Below, piece after piece: positions 40,761 to 49,645 of a DNA stretch of 64,000 bases (position 1 is the stretch's first letter; each line of letters opens with the position of its first letter). The notes under the pieces are model-generated. The model saw only the letters and a list, made by a program, of their open reading frames with translations, searched no databases and was not told the DNA's origin. The stretch is from NCBI RefSeq assembly GCF_024809855.1, contig NZ_JANUEM010000004.1, positions 62,001 through 126,000 of the forward strand, in the 5' to 3' direction. This DNA comes from Rheinheimera pacifica. GTDB taxonomy: Bacteria; Pseudomonadota; Gammaproteobacteria; Enterobacterales; Alteromonadaceae. The translations under genes were made by a program, and so were the position numbers.

Positions 40761-42749
40761 ATGACCAAACGTTCAGTAACAATATTCCCAGTATTACCGC
40801 AAGTAACATGCGGCCCCTATACCTACTTAATACGTATGACGTTGATTGGGCTGGTGCTATTGAGTGTGGCCCGGCTCGGTTTGGTGCTATGGCTATATAA
40901 CAGGGTAGCGCCTACGGTCCAATTGGGCATGATATTCCTGCAGGGGATCCGGGCCGACCTGATTCTACTTTGTATCTGGTCTGTAATACCCGTTCTGTTG
41001 TCGCTGTGCTGGGCGCGTCCCGGATTACAGCACAGCTGGTTTCGTTTTAGCTATTGGTGGTGCCTGGCGGGTTTAATCCTTATTGCATTTATCGAACTAT
41101 CCACCCCCGCCTTTATTCAGCAGTACGATATACGGCCAAACCGCTTGTACATTGAGTATCTGAAATACCCGAAAGAAGTTTTCTCTACCTTATGGCATGG
41201 CTTCCGATTGCCACTGGTGGCAGGAACCGTGTTAACTGTCGCAGCCGCTCTACTGCTACACCGGGTACTAAGGTTACCGAAGCACACATTGCAGGTATGG
41301 CCACTGCGTCAGCATTTACTACTGTGGCCTCTGGTGGTTTTTATGGTATTTGCTGGCATCCGTTCCACTACAGCACACCGCCCAGCTAACCCGGCGCTGT
41401 TTGCAATTACCTCTGATGCTATGGTGAATTCTCTGGTCATCAACTCGGGTTATTCAGTTTTATTTGCCTTGTATAACCTCAAACATGAAGCACGCTCCAG
41501 CGAAATGTACGGTAAACTGCCAGAGACACAAATGCTGGATTTAAGCCTTAACTGGCCCTGGCTGCAGCAATATAATTTTAATAATGCAGAATACCCAACC
41601 TTACACTGGCAACAAGCCGTAAAACAGCGTAATAAACCGCTGAACATAGTAATAGTATTGATGGAAAGCCAGGGCGCCACCTTTGTTGAATCACTTGGCG
41701 GCGCACCGGTCACTCCAGAGCTGGAACAACTGAAACAGCAAGGTATCTGGTTTGACAATCTCTACGCTACCGGTACCCGTTCTGTACGCGGTATTGAAGC
41801 GGTTGTTGCCGGCTTTATGCCGACACCGGCCCAAAGCACGGTAAAGCTGTCAAACAGTCAGCAAGGTTTTACCACTCTGGCATCCATCTTAAAAAAACAG
41901 GGCTACCACACTCAGTTTATTTATGGTGGCGAAGCGCACTTTGATAATATGCGTAGCTTTTTTACCGGCAATGGTTTTCAGGAGATTGTTGATTTACCTA
42001 AAATCAGTAATCCTGTGCTGGTAGGTAGCTGGGGAGCCAGCGATGAAGATTTGTTCAGAACAGCACATCAACAATTATTAGCTTTGCATCAACAGCAGCA
42101 ACCGTTTTTCAGCCTGATCTTCACCTCTAGCAATCATGAACCTTTCGAATTCCCGGACGGCCGGATTTCACTATACCAAGAGCCTAAAAACACTGCTTAC
42201 AATGCAGTGAAATATGCTGACTGGTCAATGGGCCGCTTTTTTGAGCAAGCAATGAAAAGCCCTTATTGGCAGGATACGCTGTTTCTGGTGGTAGCCGATC
42301 ATGATAACAGGGTCTATGGCAGTAACCTGATCCCGGTGGAAAAGTTTCGCATTCCAGGTTTAATTCTAGGCGCAGACACTCAGCCTGAAATACTCACAAC
42401 CTTAAGCAGCCAGATTGATCTGGCCCCCACTCTACTTAGCATGGCAGGGATATCGTCTTGTCACCCGATGACAGGGCGTGATCTGCTGCTGGACAGTACC
42501 AGCTCGGGGCGGGCCCTGATACAGTTTGACAATCTGTTTGCACTGATGACAGAGGATAAACTTACCATTCTGAAACCCGATGGTAAGGCGGTTAGTGCCA
42601 ACTATAACCGTGAACACCAGCAATTAACGCTTTCTGCAGAAGCGGTAAGCCCCTTGCAACAACAGCAGGCTTTAGCACAAGTACAACTTCCTTCTTACCT
42701 GTATCGTGAACGTAAGTACAACGATGATATGCCTTGTGAAAGCCCTTGA
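40761..42749 (+). CDS. LTA-synthase-family inner-membrane phospho(glycerol/ethanolamine) transferase
   Basis: About 662 residues. Four or five N-terminal membrane helices (about 25-210) precede a periplasmic sulfatase-fold domain: metal-binding Glu in VIVLMESQGATF, nucleophile Thr in LYATGTRSVRGIEAV, and a DH pair in FLVVADHDN. Relatives are LtaS, OpgB and phosphoethanolamine transferases. In Gram-negatives the product may be glucan or LPS modified by phosphoglycerol or phosphoethanolamine. The substrate is not determined. The start is uncertain among GTG 40731, ATG 40761 and ATG 40836. A hairpin overlaps the stop codon. It is divergent from dgkA, which would recycle diacylglycerol. Confidence 0.85.
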   Translation: MTKRSVTIFPVLPQVTCGPYTYLIRMTLIGLVLLSVARLGLVLWLYNRVAPTVQLGMIFLQGIRADLILLCIWSVIPVLLSLCWARPGLQHSWFRFSYWWCLAGLILIAFIELSTPAFIQQYDIRPNRLYIEYLKYPKEVFSTLWHGFRLPLVAGTVLTVAAALLLHRVLRLPKHTLQVWPLRQHLLLWPLVVFMVFAGIRSTTAHRPANPALFAITSDAMVNSLVINSGYSVLFALYNLKHEARSSEMYGKLPETQMLDLSLNWPWLQQYNFNNAEYPTLHWQQAVKQRNKPLNIVIVLMESQGATFVESLGGAPVTPELEQLKQQGIWFDNLYATGTRSVRGIEAVVAGFMPTPAQSTVKLSNSQQGFTTLASILKKQGYHTQFIYGGEAHFDNMRSFFTGNGFQEIVDLPKISNPVLVGSWGASDEDLFRTAHQQLLALHQQQQPFFSLIFTSSNHEPFEFPDGRISLYQEPKNTAYNAVKYADWSMGRFFEQAMKSPYWQDTLFLVVADHDNRVYGSNLIPVEKFRIPGLILGADTQPEILTTLSSQIDLAPTLLSMAGISSCHPMTGRDLLLDSTSSGRALIQFDNLFALMTEDKLTILKPDGKAVSANYNREHQQLTLSAEAVSPLQQQQALAQVQLPSYLYRERKYNDDMPCESP

Positions 42750-42758
42750 AGGGCTTTC
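42738..42758 (+). terminator. Hairpin overlapping the transferase stop codon
   Basis: GAAAGCCC/GGGCTTTC, an 8-bp stem around a 5-nt loop containing the TGA stop. A TCTAC tail makes termination less certain, but the stem is perfect. Confidence 0.65.
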
Positions 42759-42839
42759 TACTATAGGTGTAAGAAGCGAGAGTTTGTTAAGGCTCTGCCA
42801 GAATGCTCTATCAGAGTATAAATAAAATTTGCTCAGCAA

Positions 42840-42868
42840 TTGATCCAGCTCAAAACAGCAACTACTAT
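42840..42868 (+). promoter_or_regulatory. P1B-4 ATPase promoter
   Basis: TTGATC (42840-42845), a 17-bp spacer and TACTAT (42863-42868), with the operator covering the -10. The geometry is identical to the regulator operon promoter at 40075-40103. Confidence 0.65.
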
Positions 42869-42885
42869 ACTGGGGTATAGTATAA
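42865..42885 (+). promoter_or_regulatory. RcnR/CsoR-type operator of the P1B-4 ATPase gene
   Basis: CTATACT, a GGGGTAT spacer and AGTATAA: the inverted repeat TATACT/AGTATA around a G tract. It is nearly the same as the site at 40063-40083. It overlaps the -10 and lies 23 bases before the ATG at 42908, with AAGGAG between. The same repressor should act on both. Confidence 0.82.
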
Positions 42886-42907
42886 AGGTGAGATGTAAGG
42901 AGCCGAT

Positions 42908-44932
42908 ATGAGCGATAAACATAAAGATCACTCCCATTCTGAAACAGAACCCCATTCACATGCCGGTTTTTTAGGCGCTAATACAGAGCTTTTGTTCGCA
43001 CTTGCCAGTGGTTTTATGCTGGCGGCTGGTTTTATTATCGGTAAAGTGTCAGCAAGTGCGCCTGCCTGGCTACCCTTTATCTGTTACCTTAGCGCCTATT
43101 TTTTCGGTGGCTTTTTTACCCTGCGTGAAGCCATTGAAAACCTTCGCCACAAGCGTTTTGAAATTGACACACTGATGCTGGTTGCGGCGGCTGGTGCGGC
43201 TGCTTTAGGTGCCTGGGCTGAAGGTGCCTTGTTATTGTTCTTGTTTAGTCTGGGACATGCGCTGGAACACTACGCCATGGGCAGAGCCAAACGGGCTATA
43301 GAAGCACTGGCGGAGCTGGCCCCTAAAACAGCGATGGTTCGCCGTAATGAGCAACTACTGGAAATTCCGGTAGAAGCACTGGAAGTGGGCGATATTGTGG
43401 TGGTTCGCCCTAATGAACGCCTGCCGGCCGACGGCTTTTTGATTAAAGGCACCAGCAGCGTTAACCAAGCGCCTGTTACCGGGGAAAGTATTCCGGTTGA
43501 TAAACACCCGGTTGATGATCCGGAGTTTGCCCGCAAGCGCCCGGATTCTGTAGACGCTGCCAGCAAAGTGTTCGCCGGTACCATAAATGGTGGCGGAGCC
43601 ATTGAGATAGAAGTGACCAGCCGCTCCAGCGATTCCGCTCTGGCCCGTGTGGTCAAGATGGTGAGCGAAGCGGAAATCCGCAAGTCCCCTACTCAACGCT
43701 TTACCGATAAATTCGAGCGTATTTTTGTGCCCGCCGTACTGGGACTGGTCGTGATATTGCTGTTTGCCTGGGTCGTTATTGACGAGCCTTTTCGCGATAG
43801 TTTTTACCGTGCCATGGCGGTACTGGTTGCCGCCAGCCCCTGTGCACTGGCCATTGCCACCCCCAGTGCCGTATTATCCGGTATTGCCAGAGCAGCCCGT
43901 GGCGGCGTATTAATTAAAGGCGGCGCACCATTGGAGGAGCTTGGTTCGCTTACTGCAATAGCATTTGATAAAACCGGCACGCTGACTGAAGGCCGCCCGC
44001 ATATTACCGCTCTTGTTGTGGCACAAGGTGTATCAGAAGAAGAGCTGCTGCGTGTAGCCGTTGCAGTAGAAGCACTGAGTGACCACCCGCTGGCCGCAGC
44101 AATCACCCGTGATGGTCGCAAACGGCTGGCCGGTAAAGAACCAGCCCAGGCAGAAAACCTGCAAAGCTATGCCGGTTTGGGGGTCAGCGCCCAATTGGAT
44201 GGAAAAACCGTCTGGATTGGCAAAGCCAAGATGTTTGGCAATGAAGAAACCGGTAAACCTATCGCGCCACTAAACCCGCAGACAACAGAAGCCATCAGCA
44301 CTTTGCGTAACAATGGGCGTACAGTTATGGCAATACGTCACGGAGATCGCGATTTAGGCGCTATCGGCCTGATGGATACTCCCCGCCCTGCCGCTAAAGC
44401 TGCGTTAGCGACCTTACGGCAGTTGGGCATCTCAAGAATGATTATGATCTCCGGTGATAACCAGCAGGTTGCAGCAGCCGTGGCAAAAGAAGTTGGCCTG
44501 GATGAAGCTTGGGGTGACTTAATGCCACAGGATAAAGTCACTGCTATCCGTAAATTACGCGAAACAACCCAGGTTGCCATGGTTGGTGATGGTGTTAATG
44601 ATGCACCGGCTATGGCGAATGCCAGTGTCGGCATTGCCATGGGCGCAGCAGGCTCTGATGTAGCACTGGAAACCGCAGATGTTGCCCTGATGGCAGACGA
44701 CTTAAGCCATCTGCCCTTTGCCGTTGATTTAAGCCGCCGAACCCGCAGAATTATTTTACAAAATGTGTTTGTCAGCTTGGGTGTCGTTGCATTGCTGGTG
44801 CCTGCAACCATAATGGGGCTTGGCATTGGTGCGGCGGTGGCGGTACATGAAGGTTCAACACTGATTGTCGTGTTTAATGCCCTACGCCTGCTGGCTTATA
44901 CTCCAGCCAAAAATATAGCGCCAGAAGCATAA
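42908..44932 (+). CDS. P1B-4-type heavy-metal ATPase (CoaT/ZosA-like)
   Basis: 674 residues. The His-rich N-terminus (HKDHSHSETEPHSHAG) has no CxxC heavy-metal domain. The ion-path motif is SPC (VAASPCALAIATPSAV), the phosphorylation site is AIAFDKTGTLTEG, the actuator has NQAPVTGESIPVDK, and MVGDGVNDAPAMANASVG is the hinge motif. The last helix region contains HEGSTLIVVFNALRLL; SPC plus HEG(S/G)T is the P1B-4 signature for cobalt, with zinc, cadmium or iron as possible cargo. It exports metal from the cytoplasm. Its operator matches the FrmR/RcnR-type site of the czc operon. Confidence 0.93.
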   Translation: MSDKHKDHSHSETEPHSHAGFLGANTELLFALASGFMLAAGFIIGKVSASAPAWLPFICYLSAYFFGGFFTLREAIENLRHKRFEIDTLMLVAAAGAAALGAWAEGALLLFLFSLGHALEHYAMGRAKRAIEALAELAPKTAMVRRNEQLLEIPVEALEVGDIVVVRPNERLPADGFLIKGTSSVNQAPVTGESIPVDKHPVDDPEFARKRPDSVDAASKVFAGTINGGGAIEIEVTSRSSDSALARVVKMVSEAEIRKSPTQRFTDKFERIFVPAVLGLVVILLFAWVVIDEPFRDSFYRAMAVLVAASPCALAIATPSAVLSGIARAARGGVLIKGGAPLEELGSLTAIAFDKTGTLTEGRPHITALVVAQGVSEEELLRVAVAVEALSDHPLAAAITRDGRKRLAGKEPAQAENLQSYAGLGVSAQLDGKTVWIGKAKMFGNEETGKPIAPLNPQTTEAISTLRNNGRTVMAIRHGDRDLGAIGLMDTPRPAAKAALATLRQLGISRMIMISGDNQQVAAAVAKEVGLDEAWGDLMPQDKVTAIRKLRETTQVAMVGDGVNDAPAMANASVGIAMGAAGSDVALETADVALMADDLSHLPFAVDLSRRTRRIILQNVFVSLGVVALLVPATIMGLGIGAAVAVHEGSTLIVVFNALRLLAYTPAKNIAPEA

Positions 44933-44984
44933 ATATCATCCCCAAAAAATAATTACAGGCGGCATAATAGCGGTAATCATACCA

Positions 44985-45005
44985 AACGGGCAGTTACTGC
45001 CCGTT
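44985..45005 (+). terminator. Hairpin after the P1B-4 ATPase gene
   Basis: AACGGGCAG/CTGCCCGTT, a perfect 9-bp stem with a TTA loop about 50 bases past the stop. No T run follows, so function is uncertain. Confidence 0.5.
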
Positions 45006-45144
45006 CTGTACACGTTGGCACACAACAAGCAGCATTAATATTTTGCCATGGCAGCGCTATATTTTTTGGTGCCGCCATTGCGAAAATAGCAGCTGCCCCC
45101 CAAATCTGTGTTTGTATGCGTTTTATTACCCCGGAGGACAGACT

Positions 45145-45657
45145 ATGTTTTACGATATTACCGTAGTGCAATTTAGCAAAATGCTGCAAAATTTAAGCGC
45201 CATCCTTAACAAAGGCGCCAGTTTTGCCGAAACAAAAAAAGTGGATGTTGCCGTTTTACTGAATGCGCGTTTAGCGCCGGATCAGTTTCATCTTATCCGC
45301 CAGGTGCAAATTGCCTGCGACACAGCCAAATTAGGCGTAGCACGCCTAACCGGTAAAACTGACAGTGCCCCCAAGCATGCCGATGACGAAACCACCTTAG
45401 CGCAATTACAGCAGCGCATCAGTGATACGGTAGCCTATCTGGCCAGCTTTACCGAGGCTGATTTCAGCCAGTCCGCCACGCAAAAAATCACTCAGCCACG
45501 CTGGGAAGGTAAATATCTAACGGGTTACGAATTCTTGATCCAGCATGTCATCCCTAATTTGTACTTCCATATCACCACCGCCTACGCCATTTTGCGTCAC
45601 AATGGTGTCGATGTAGGTAAAAAAGATTATCTGGGTGCCATGCCGTATAAAGTTTAA
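45145..45657 (+). CDS. DUF1993-family protein
   Basis: 170 residues from ATG 45145, with GGAGG 8 nt before it. Family marks are the start FYDITVVQFSKMLQNLSAIL, LAPDQFHLIRQVQIACDTAK, and GYEFLIQHVIPNLYFHITTAYAILRHNGV. The fold is a DinB-like four-helix bundle in related proteins; the function is unknown. A strong terminator follows 10 bases after the stop. A longer frame from 45043 is not supported by a ribosome-binding site. Confidence 0.82.
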   Translation: MFYDITVVQFSKMLQNLSAILNKGASFAETKKVDVAVLLNARLAPDQFHLIRQVQIACDTAKLGVARLTGKTDSAPKHADDETTLAQLQQRISDTVAYLASFTEADFSQSATQKITQPRWEGKYLTGYEFLIQHVIPNLYFHITTAYAILRHNGVDVGKKDYLGAMPYKV

Positions 45658-45668
45658 CGCGTAGTGTA

Positions 45669-45695
45669 AAACGCCGGGCATTAAACCCGGCGTTT
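45669..45695. terminator. Bidirectional terminator between DUF1993 and ahr
   Basis: AAACGCCGGG/CCCGGCGTTT, a perfect 10-bp stem with a 7-nt loop, between two convergent genes. A and T tracts occur on the two sides. Confidence 0.8.
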
Positions 45696-45708
45696 ATATC
45701 TGCGAAGC

Positions 45709-46710
45709 TTAGCGTTCCAACACAATACGATAACGGGCTTTGCCGCTTTTTAAATGTGCCAGCGCTTCATTTATCTGAGCAAACTTAAATATTTCCACGA
45801 CCGGCTCAATCTTGTGTTGCACGGCAAACTGCAACATCTTGGCAATCGTTGCCGGGCTGCCTACCGGCGAGCCAGACACAGAACGTTGCGCCATAATCAG
45901 GCTAAATACGCCAATATTCAGAGGCTCCAGCGTAGCACCAACAAAGTGCAGCCGGCCTTTTGGCTTTAATGTTGTCAGGTATAAATTCCAGTCCAGCGCT
46001 ACATTCACGGTAGAGATAATCAAATCAAAGCGTCCTGCCGCCTGCTCTATTTCAATATGATTGCGTGAATTAATACACTGATGTGCGCCGAGTGTTTTGG
46101 CTTCTTCTGCTTTGCTGTCACTGGAGGTGAAAGCCGTTACTTCACAGCCCCAGGCCCGTAAAAACTGCAGCGCAATATGGCCCAGGCCGCCAATACCTAT
46201 TACCGCCACTTTATCAGTGGGTTTTATATCAAACTGTACCAATGGGTTAAATACGGTAATGCCACCACAAAATAGCGGGCCGGCTGTTTTCGCATCCATA
46301 CCTTTTGGCAGCGGTACCACGCTGGCGGCGTTAGCACGTACTTTGTCAGCAAAACCGCCATGGCGGCCCACTATGGTACCTTGTGCCTTATTGCACAGGT
46401 TATGGTCGCCGCTACCGCAGCTGCTGCATACTTTACAGTAATCGGAATGCCAGCCCAGCCCCACAACTTGCCCAGTTTTAAGATGGTCTACCGCTTCACC
46501 CACAGCACTGATGCGACCCACTACTTCATGGCCGGCAACCAGCGGATAAGCCGACATACCCCATTCATTATTTAACATCGACACATCAGAATGGCAGATC
46601 CCACAGTAATCTACCTCAATTTCTACATCATCGCGGCCAAGCGTACCAGGTTCATATTGCCAGGGTACCAGTTTACTGTTGGCCTCAAGTGCGGCGTAAG
46701 CGTTAATCAT
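45709..46710 (-). CDS. ahr: Zinc-dependent NAD(P)H aldehyde reductase, Ahr/YahK type
   Basis: 333 residues of the medium-chain dehydrogenase family. Catalytic-zinc motif [18 protein letters not shown] (Cys38-type and His) and AGHEVVGRI are present, with a structural-zinc-like cluster [15 protein letters not shown]. The Rossmann motif [17 protein letters not shown] and the C-terminal [12 protein letters not shown] match E. coli Ahr. It reduces a broad range of aldehydes with NADPH in the cytoplasm. It is monocistronic. The call to Ahr rather than another cinnamyl-alcohol-dehydrogenase-like member is by overall resemblance only. Confidence 0.82.
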   Translation of the reverse strand: MINAYAALEANSKLVPWQYEPGTLGRDDVEIEVDYCGICHSDVSMLNNEWGMSAYPLVAGHEVVGRISAVGEAVDHLKTGQVVGLGWHSDYCKVCSSCGSGDHNLCNKAQGTIVGRHGGFADKVRANAASVVPLPKGMDAKTAGPLFCGGITVFNPLVQFDIKPTDKVAVIGIGGLGHIALQFLRAWGCEVTAFTSSDSKAEEAKTLGAHQCINSRNHIEIEQAAGRFDLIISTVNVALDWNLYLTTLKPKGRLHFVGATLEPLNIGVFSLIMAQRSVSGSPVGSPATIAKMLQFAVQHKIEPVVEIFKFAQINEALAHLKSGKARYRIVLER

Positions 46711-46942
46711 ATTCTCTCCTGCAAGGTTGCGGTTTAGCTTAGCAATACAACTAACAGTATTAACCAGATCTGCCAGGCTGCAGTGAATTTGGTAAAAAAG
46801 ATGCCCCGGATGCCATACCGTATAACGTTTAAACTAAAAAAACCACTTTGTGATTATTGGTAACTAACTGTAAAATATCTACTTTATCTGTTATAGCCCC
46901 TGATAAACTAGCTGTTTCGCGCTAAGTTGCCAGGTGGTATAT

Positions 46943-47908
46943 ATGCAATCGCAGGTTTTGTTGTCTCTTGTTGTACCTTTTTACAATGCTGCAGATTATT
47001 TTGGGCAATTATTAGCGTCGGTCGAAACACAACTGACAGATGCGGTACAGATAGTATTAGTGTGTGACGGGGCAACAGATAACAGCCTGACGTTAGCGCA
47101 ACAACATATTGCAGCATCGGCTAAGCCCGGCTGTTATCTGCTGCTGACACAAGCCAATAGTGGTGTGAGCGCGGCCAGAAATCTGGGTATTGCCCATAGT
47201 ACAGGTTGCTATATTGGCTTTCTTGATGCTGATGATGTGATCTTACCCGGCTATATGCCTCAGTTACTGCACGTTATCGCGCAACATCAGCCTGATTTGA
47301 TTGAAATAGGCTATAAGCGTTTTAGCGATATATCAGCCCTGCCATCTGCCAGGCCGCACTACATGCGCCACAAAGCCGGTAAGCACAAGGTTAGCAGTGT
47401 TGCTACCGCTGTATTTCAGTCAAACCGCTGGTTTCCCTGGCTAAGAATATACCGGAAAGCTATAGCGCCGGGTTTTAACTTCCCCTCCGGCATCGCATTT
47501 TGCGAAGACGTTATGGCAATACCCACGTTGTATCAACAAGCGTTTCAACTGTATCATTTACGTTTACCGCTTTATGGCTACCGTGAACACAGCTCAAGCG
47601 CATCCTTTAATGTTAAACCAGAGCAACAACAGCAACTGCAGCAGTTTTTTACCGGCTTGCAGCAAGGCAGCTTTTACCCGGCCATACCAACACCTTGGCG
47701 TAATATTTTACTGTTAAATCTGGCTTATTTGTTTTACAGCTTACAACTTAACAACCCGGCAGTTAAAGCCCTGCCAGTAGCCTTAGAACTCCAGTCCAGA
47801 ACACTGCTTAAACAATTGTGGTTAACACCGGGTTTTTCACTGCGGAAAAAACTAACCCTGATGTTTGCTTCACATTTTTTCCGTAAGAACCGGGCAGGAA
47901 CAATATAA
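46943..47908 (+). CDS. Glycosyltransferase family 2
   Basis: 321 residues. GT-A fold marks: SLVVPFYNAADYFGQLL at the start, NSGVSAARNLGIAHSTGCY, the DXD-like LDADDVILPGY (about residue 95), and a catalytic-region GIAFCEDVMAIP. The C-terminal third is hydrophobic and basic. It adds a sugar to LPS, capsule or exopolysaccharide; the acceptor is unknown. The ATG at 46943 is chosen since AGGTGG lies 5-8 nt before it; a GTG at 46934 would use the same region. It is convergent with the PAS-GGDEF-EAL gene, 10 bases apart. Confidence 0.85.
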   Translation: MQSQVLLSLVVPFYNAADYFGQLLASVETQLTDAVQIVLVCDGATDNSLTLAQQHIAASAKPGCYLLLTQANSGVSAARNLGIAHSTGCYIGFLDADDVILPGYMPQLLHVIAQHQPDLIEIGYKRFSDISALPSARPHYMRHKAGKHKVSSVATAVFQSNRWFPWLRIYRKAIAPGFNFPSGIAFCEDVMAIPTLYQQAFQLYHLRLPLYGYREHSSSASFNVKPEQQQQLQQFFTGLQQGSFYPAIPTPWRNILLLNLAYLFYSLQLNNPAVKALPVALELQSRTLLKQLWLTPGFSLRKKLTLMFASHFFRKNRAGTI

Positions 47909-47918
47909 AGGTGACGCT

Positions 47919-49625
47919 CTAACACTCTGCTGCCAGGGTATAATCAGCCAGCATTTTCTCCAGTTCAGTAGCAGGTAAAGGTTTACTGAAAAAGTATCCC
48001 TGCATTTCGTCGCAGCCATTTTTCTTCAGGTAATCTACCTGCCGCTGATACTCAACGCCTTCAGCTACCAGCTTGAGCCCCATACTCTGCCCAAGCGAGA
48101 TAATCGCCTGCACAATAACTGCTTCGCCTGTAGTCTGGTAAATATCATCAATAAAAGATTTATCAATTTTCAGCGTATTAATAGGCAGGTTCTTTAAATA
48201 ACTTAAGCTGGAATAGCCGGTACCAAAGTCGTCTAACGATACTGACACGCCTATATCGCGTAAGCCCTGCAAAATAGCTACGGCGCTGTGCATGGTTTCC
48301 ATCAGCACACCTTCTGTAATTTCCAGATCCAGATAAGATGCAGCAATATTATTTTCTGATAGCACATTCAGGATCAGGCTTTGCAAGTCGCCACGATGAA
48401 ACTGCAGGGTGGATAAATTAACCGACACCGCAGGTACAGTCAGGCCGTTATCCAGCCACTGGCGGATCTGCCGGCCAACATTGGTTACCACCCATTCGTC
48501 TACCAGCAAGATTAAGCCACTGCGCTCGGCCAAAGGAATAAAATCTGCCGGAGACACCAGGCCCAGTACCGGGCTATGCCAACGTACCAGCGCTTCCAAA
48601 CCGGTAATTTTCCCTGTTTGTAAACACAGTTTGGGCTGGTAAACCAAAGCAAACTCTTCCTGTTGCACTGCTGTGCGTAAACAGGATTCCATTTGTAACC
48701 GTTGCTGCACTTTAGTTTCCAGCTCAGGGCTAAACACACAATACTGATTTCCCCCTGCATTTTTACTGGTGTGTAGTGCGATATCAGCGTATTTAAGCAG
48801 CGTATCGAAGTTAACTGCATCGTCTGGCGATAGCGCAGCCCCAATGCTGGTAGTAACAGATACATTATTATGCTCAACCATTTGCACAGCATTAATACCC
48901 GCTACCATCTGCTGCATTAGTGCCAATAACTGCATGCAATCACTGATATTACGCAAAATAACTAAAAACTCATCGCCACTGCTGCGTGAAACAATACCAT
49001 TGTCAGCCACCATCTGTGTAAGATAACCGGCAACGCTTATCAGCAGTTGATCGCCAGCGCCCCGCCCCAATGCATCGTTTACGTCTTTAAACCGATCTAA
49101 ACCCAGACATATCACGGCAATTTTCTGGAGTGTCTGCTCTTGCTCACAGGTTACAGCGTGAAAATAACTTTGGGCCGATAATCTGTTTGCCAGGCCGGTC
49201 AGGCTGTCGCGGCTGGCCAGATAGTTAATCAGCACCTGGGCATCATGCGCTTCTGATTTATCAACCAGGGTGGTAATAAAATGAGAGATCTGGTTCCCAT
49301 GTTCACAAAAGGTATAAATAGTCTCTGTCATCGGAATAACATTGGCGTCTTTAACGCGGTTCCATACCTCGCCACTCCAGCAGCCTGACTCGGTTAACTG
49401 GCGCTTAATTGCACTGAAAAATGCCGGTTCATGTTTATCTGAGCGCAGCAGCTGCGACGACTTACCAACCACTTCACTTTGCTGATAACCGGTTAAATGA
49501 CAAAACGCCGGGTTAACCGCCAAAATGGCGTCATCTATGTTGGTGATCAAAATCGCACTGGGGCTAACCGCAAAGGCTTTTTCCAGTAACGGCAACTTAA
49601 ATTGCGATATTCCCGACAAACTCAT
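47919..49625 (-). CDS. PAS-GGDEF-EAL c-di-GMP signalling protein
   Basis: About 568 residues from ATG 49625 (GGGG 8 nt before it). Domains: PAS (about 15-125), GGDEF-fold (about 145-300) and EAL (about 320-560). The diguanylate site reads SSGDEF instead of GGDEF. The EAL site is GLEALVRWHSP with DDFGTGYSSLSYL and KIDKSFIDDI present, so phosphodiesterase activity is likely while cyclase activity is weakened or lost. There is no membrane helix or signal peptide. It is the last gene of the chemosensory operon, starting 20 bases after cheB, and may be its output. Confidence 0.9.
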   Translation of the reverse strand: MSLSGISQFKLPLLEKAFAVSPSAILITNIDDAILAVNPAFCHLTGYQQSEVVGKSSQLLRSDKHEPAFFSAIKRQLTESGCWSGEVWNRVKDANVIPMTETIYTFCEHGNQISHFITTLVDKSEAHDAQVLINYLASRDSLTGLANRLSAQSYFHAVTCEQEQTLQKIAVICLGLDRFKDVNDALGRGAGDQLLISVAGYLTQMVADNGIVSRSSGDEFLVILRNISDCMQLLALMQQMVAGINAVQMVEHNNVSVTTSIGAALSPDDAVNFDTLLKYADIALHTSKNAGGNQYCVFSPELETKVQQRLQMESCLRTAVQQEEFALVYQPKLCLQTGKITGLEALVRWHSPVLGLVSPADFIPLAERSGLILLVDEWVVTNVGRQIRQWLDNGLTVPAVSVNLSTLQFHRGDLQSLILNVLSENNIAASYLDLEITEGVLMETMHSAVAILQGLRDIGVSVSLDDFGTGYSSLSYLKNLPINTLKIDKSFIDDIYQTTGEAVIVQAIISLGQSMGLKLVAEGVEYQRQVDYLKKNGCDEMQGYFFSKPLPATELEKMLADYTLAAEC

Positions 49626-49645
49626 AGCAGCCCCATGTTGTTTTA

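Noticed and set aside
40715-40900. Small plus-strand ORF at the start of the LTA-synthase-family gene
   Set aside because: It overlaps the membrane helices of a well-supported gene in another frame and has no recognisable content.
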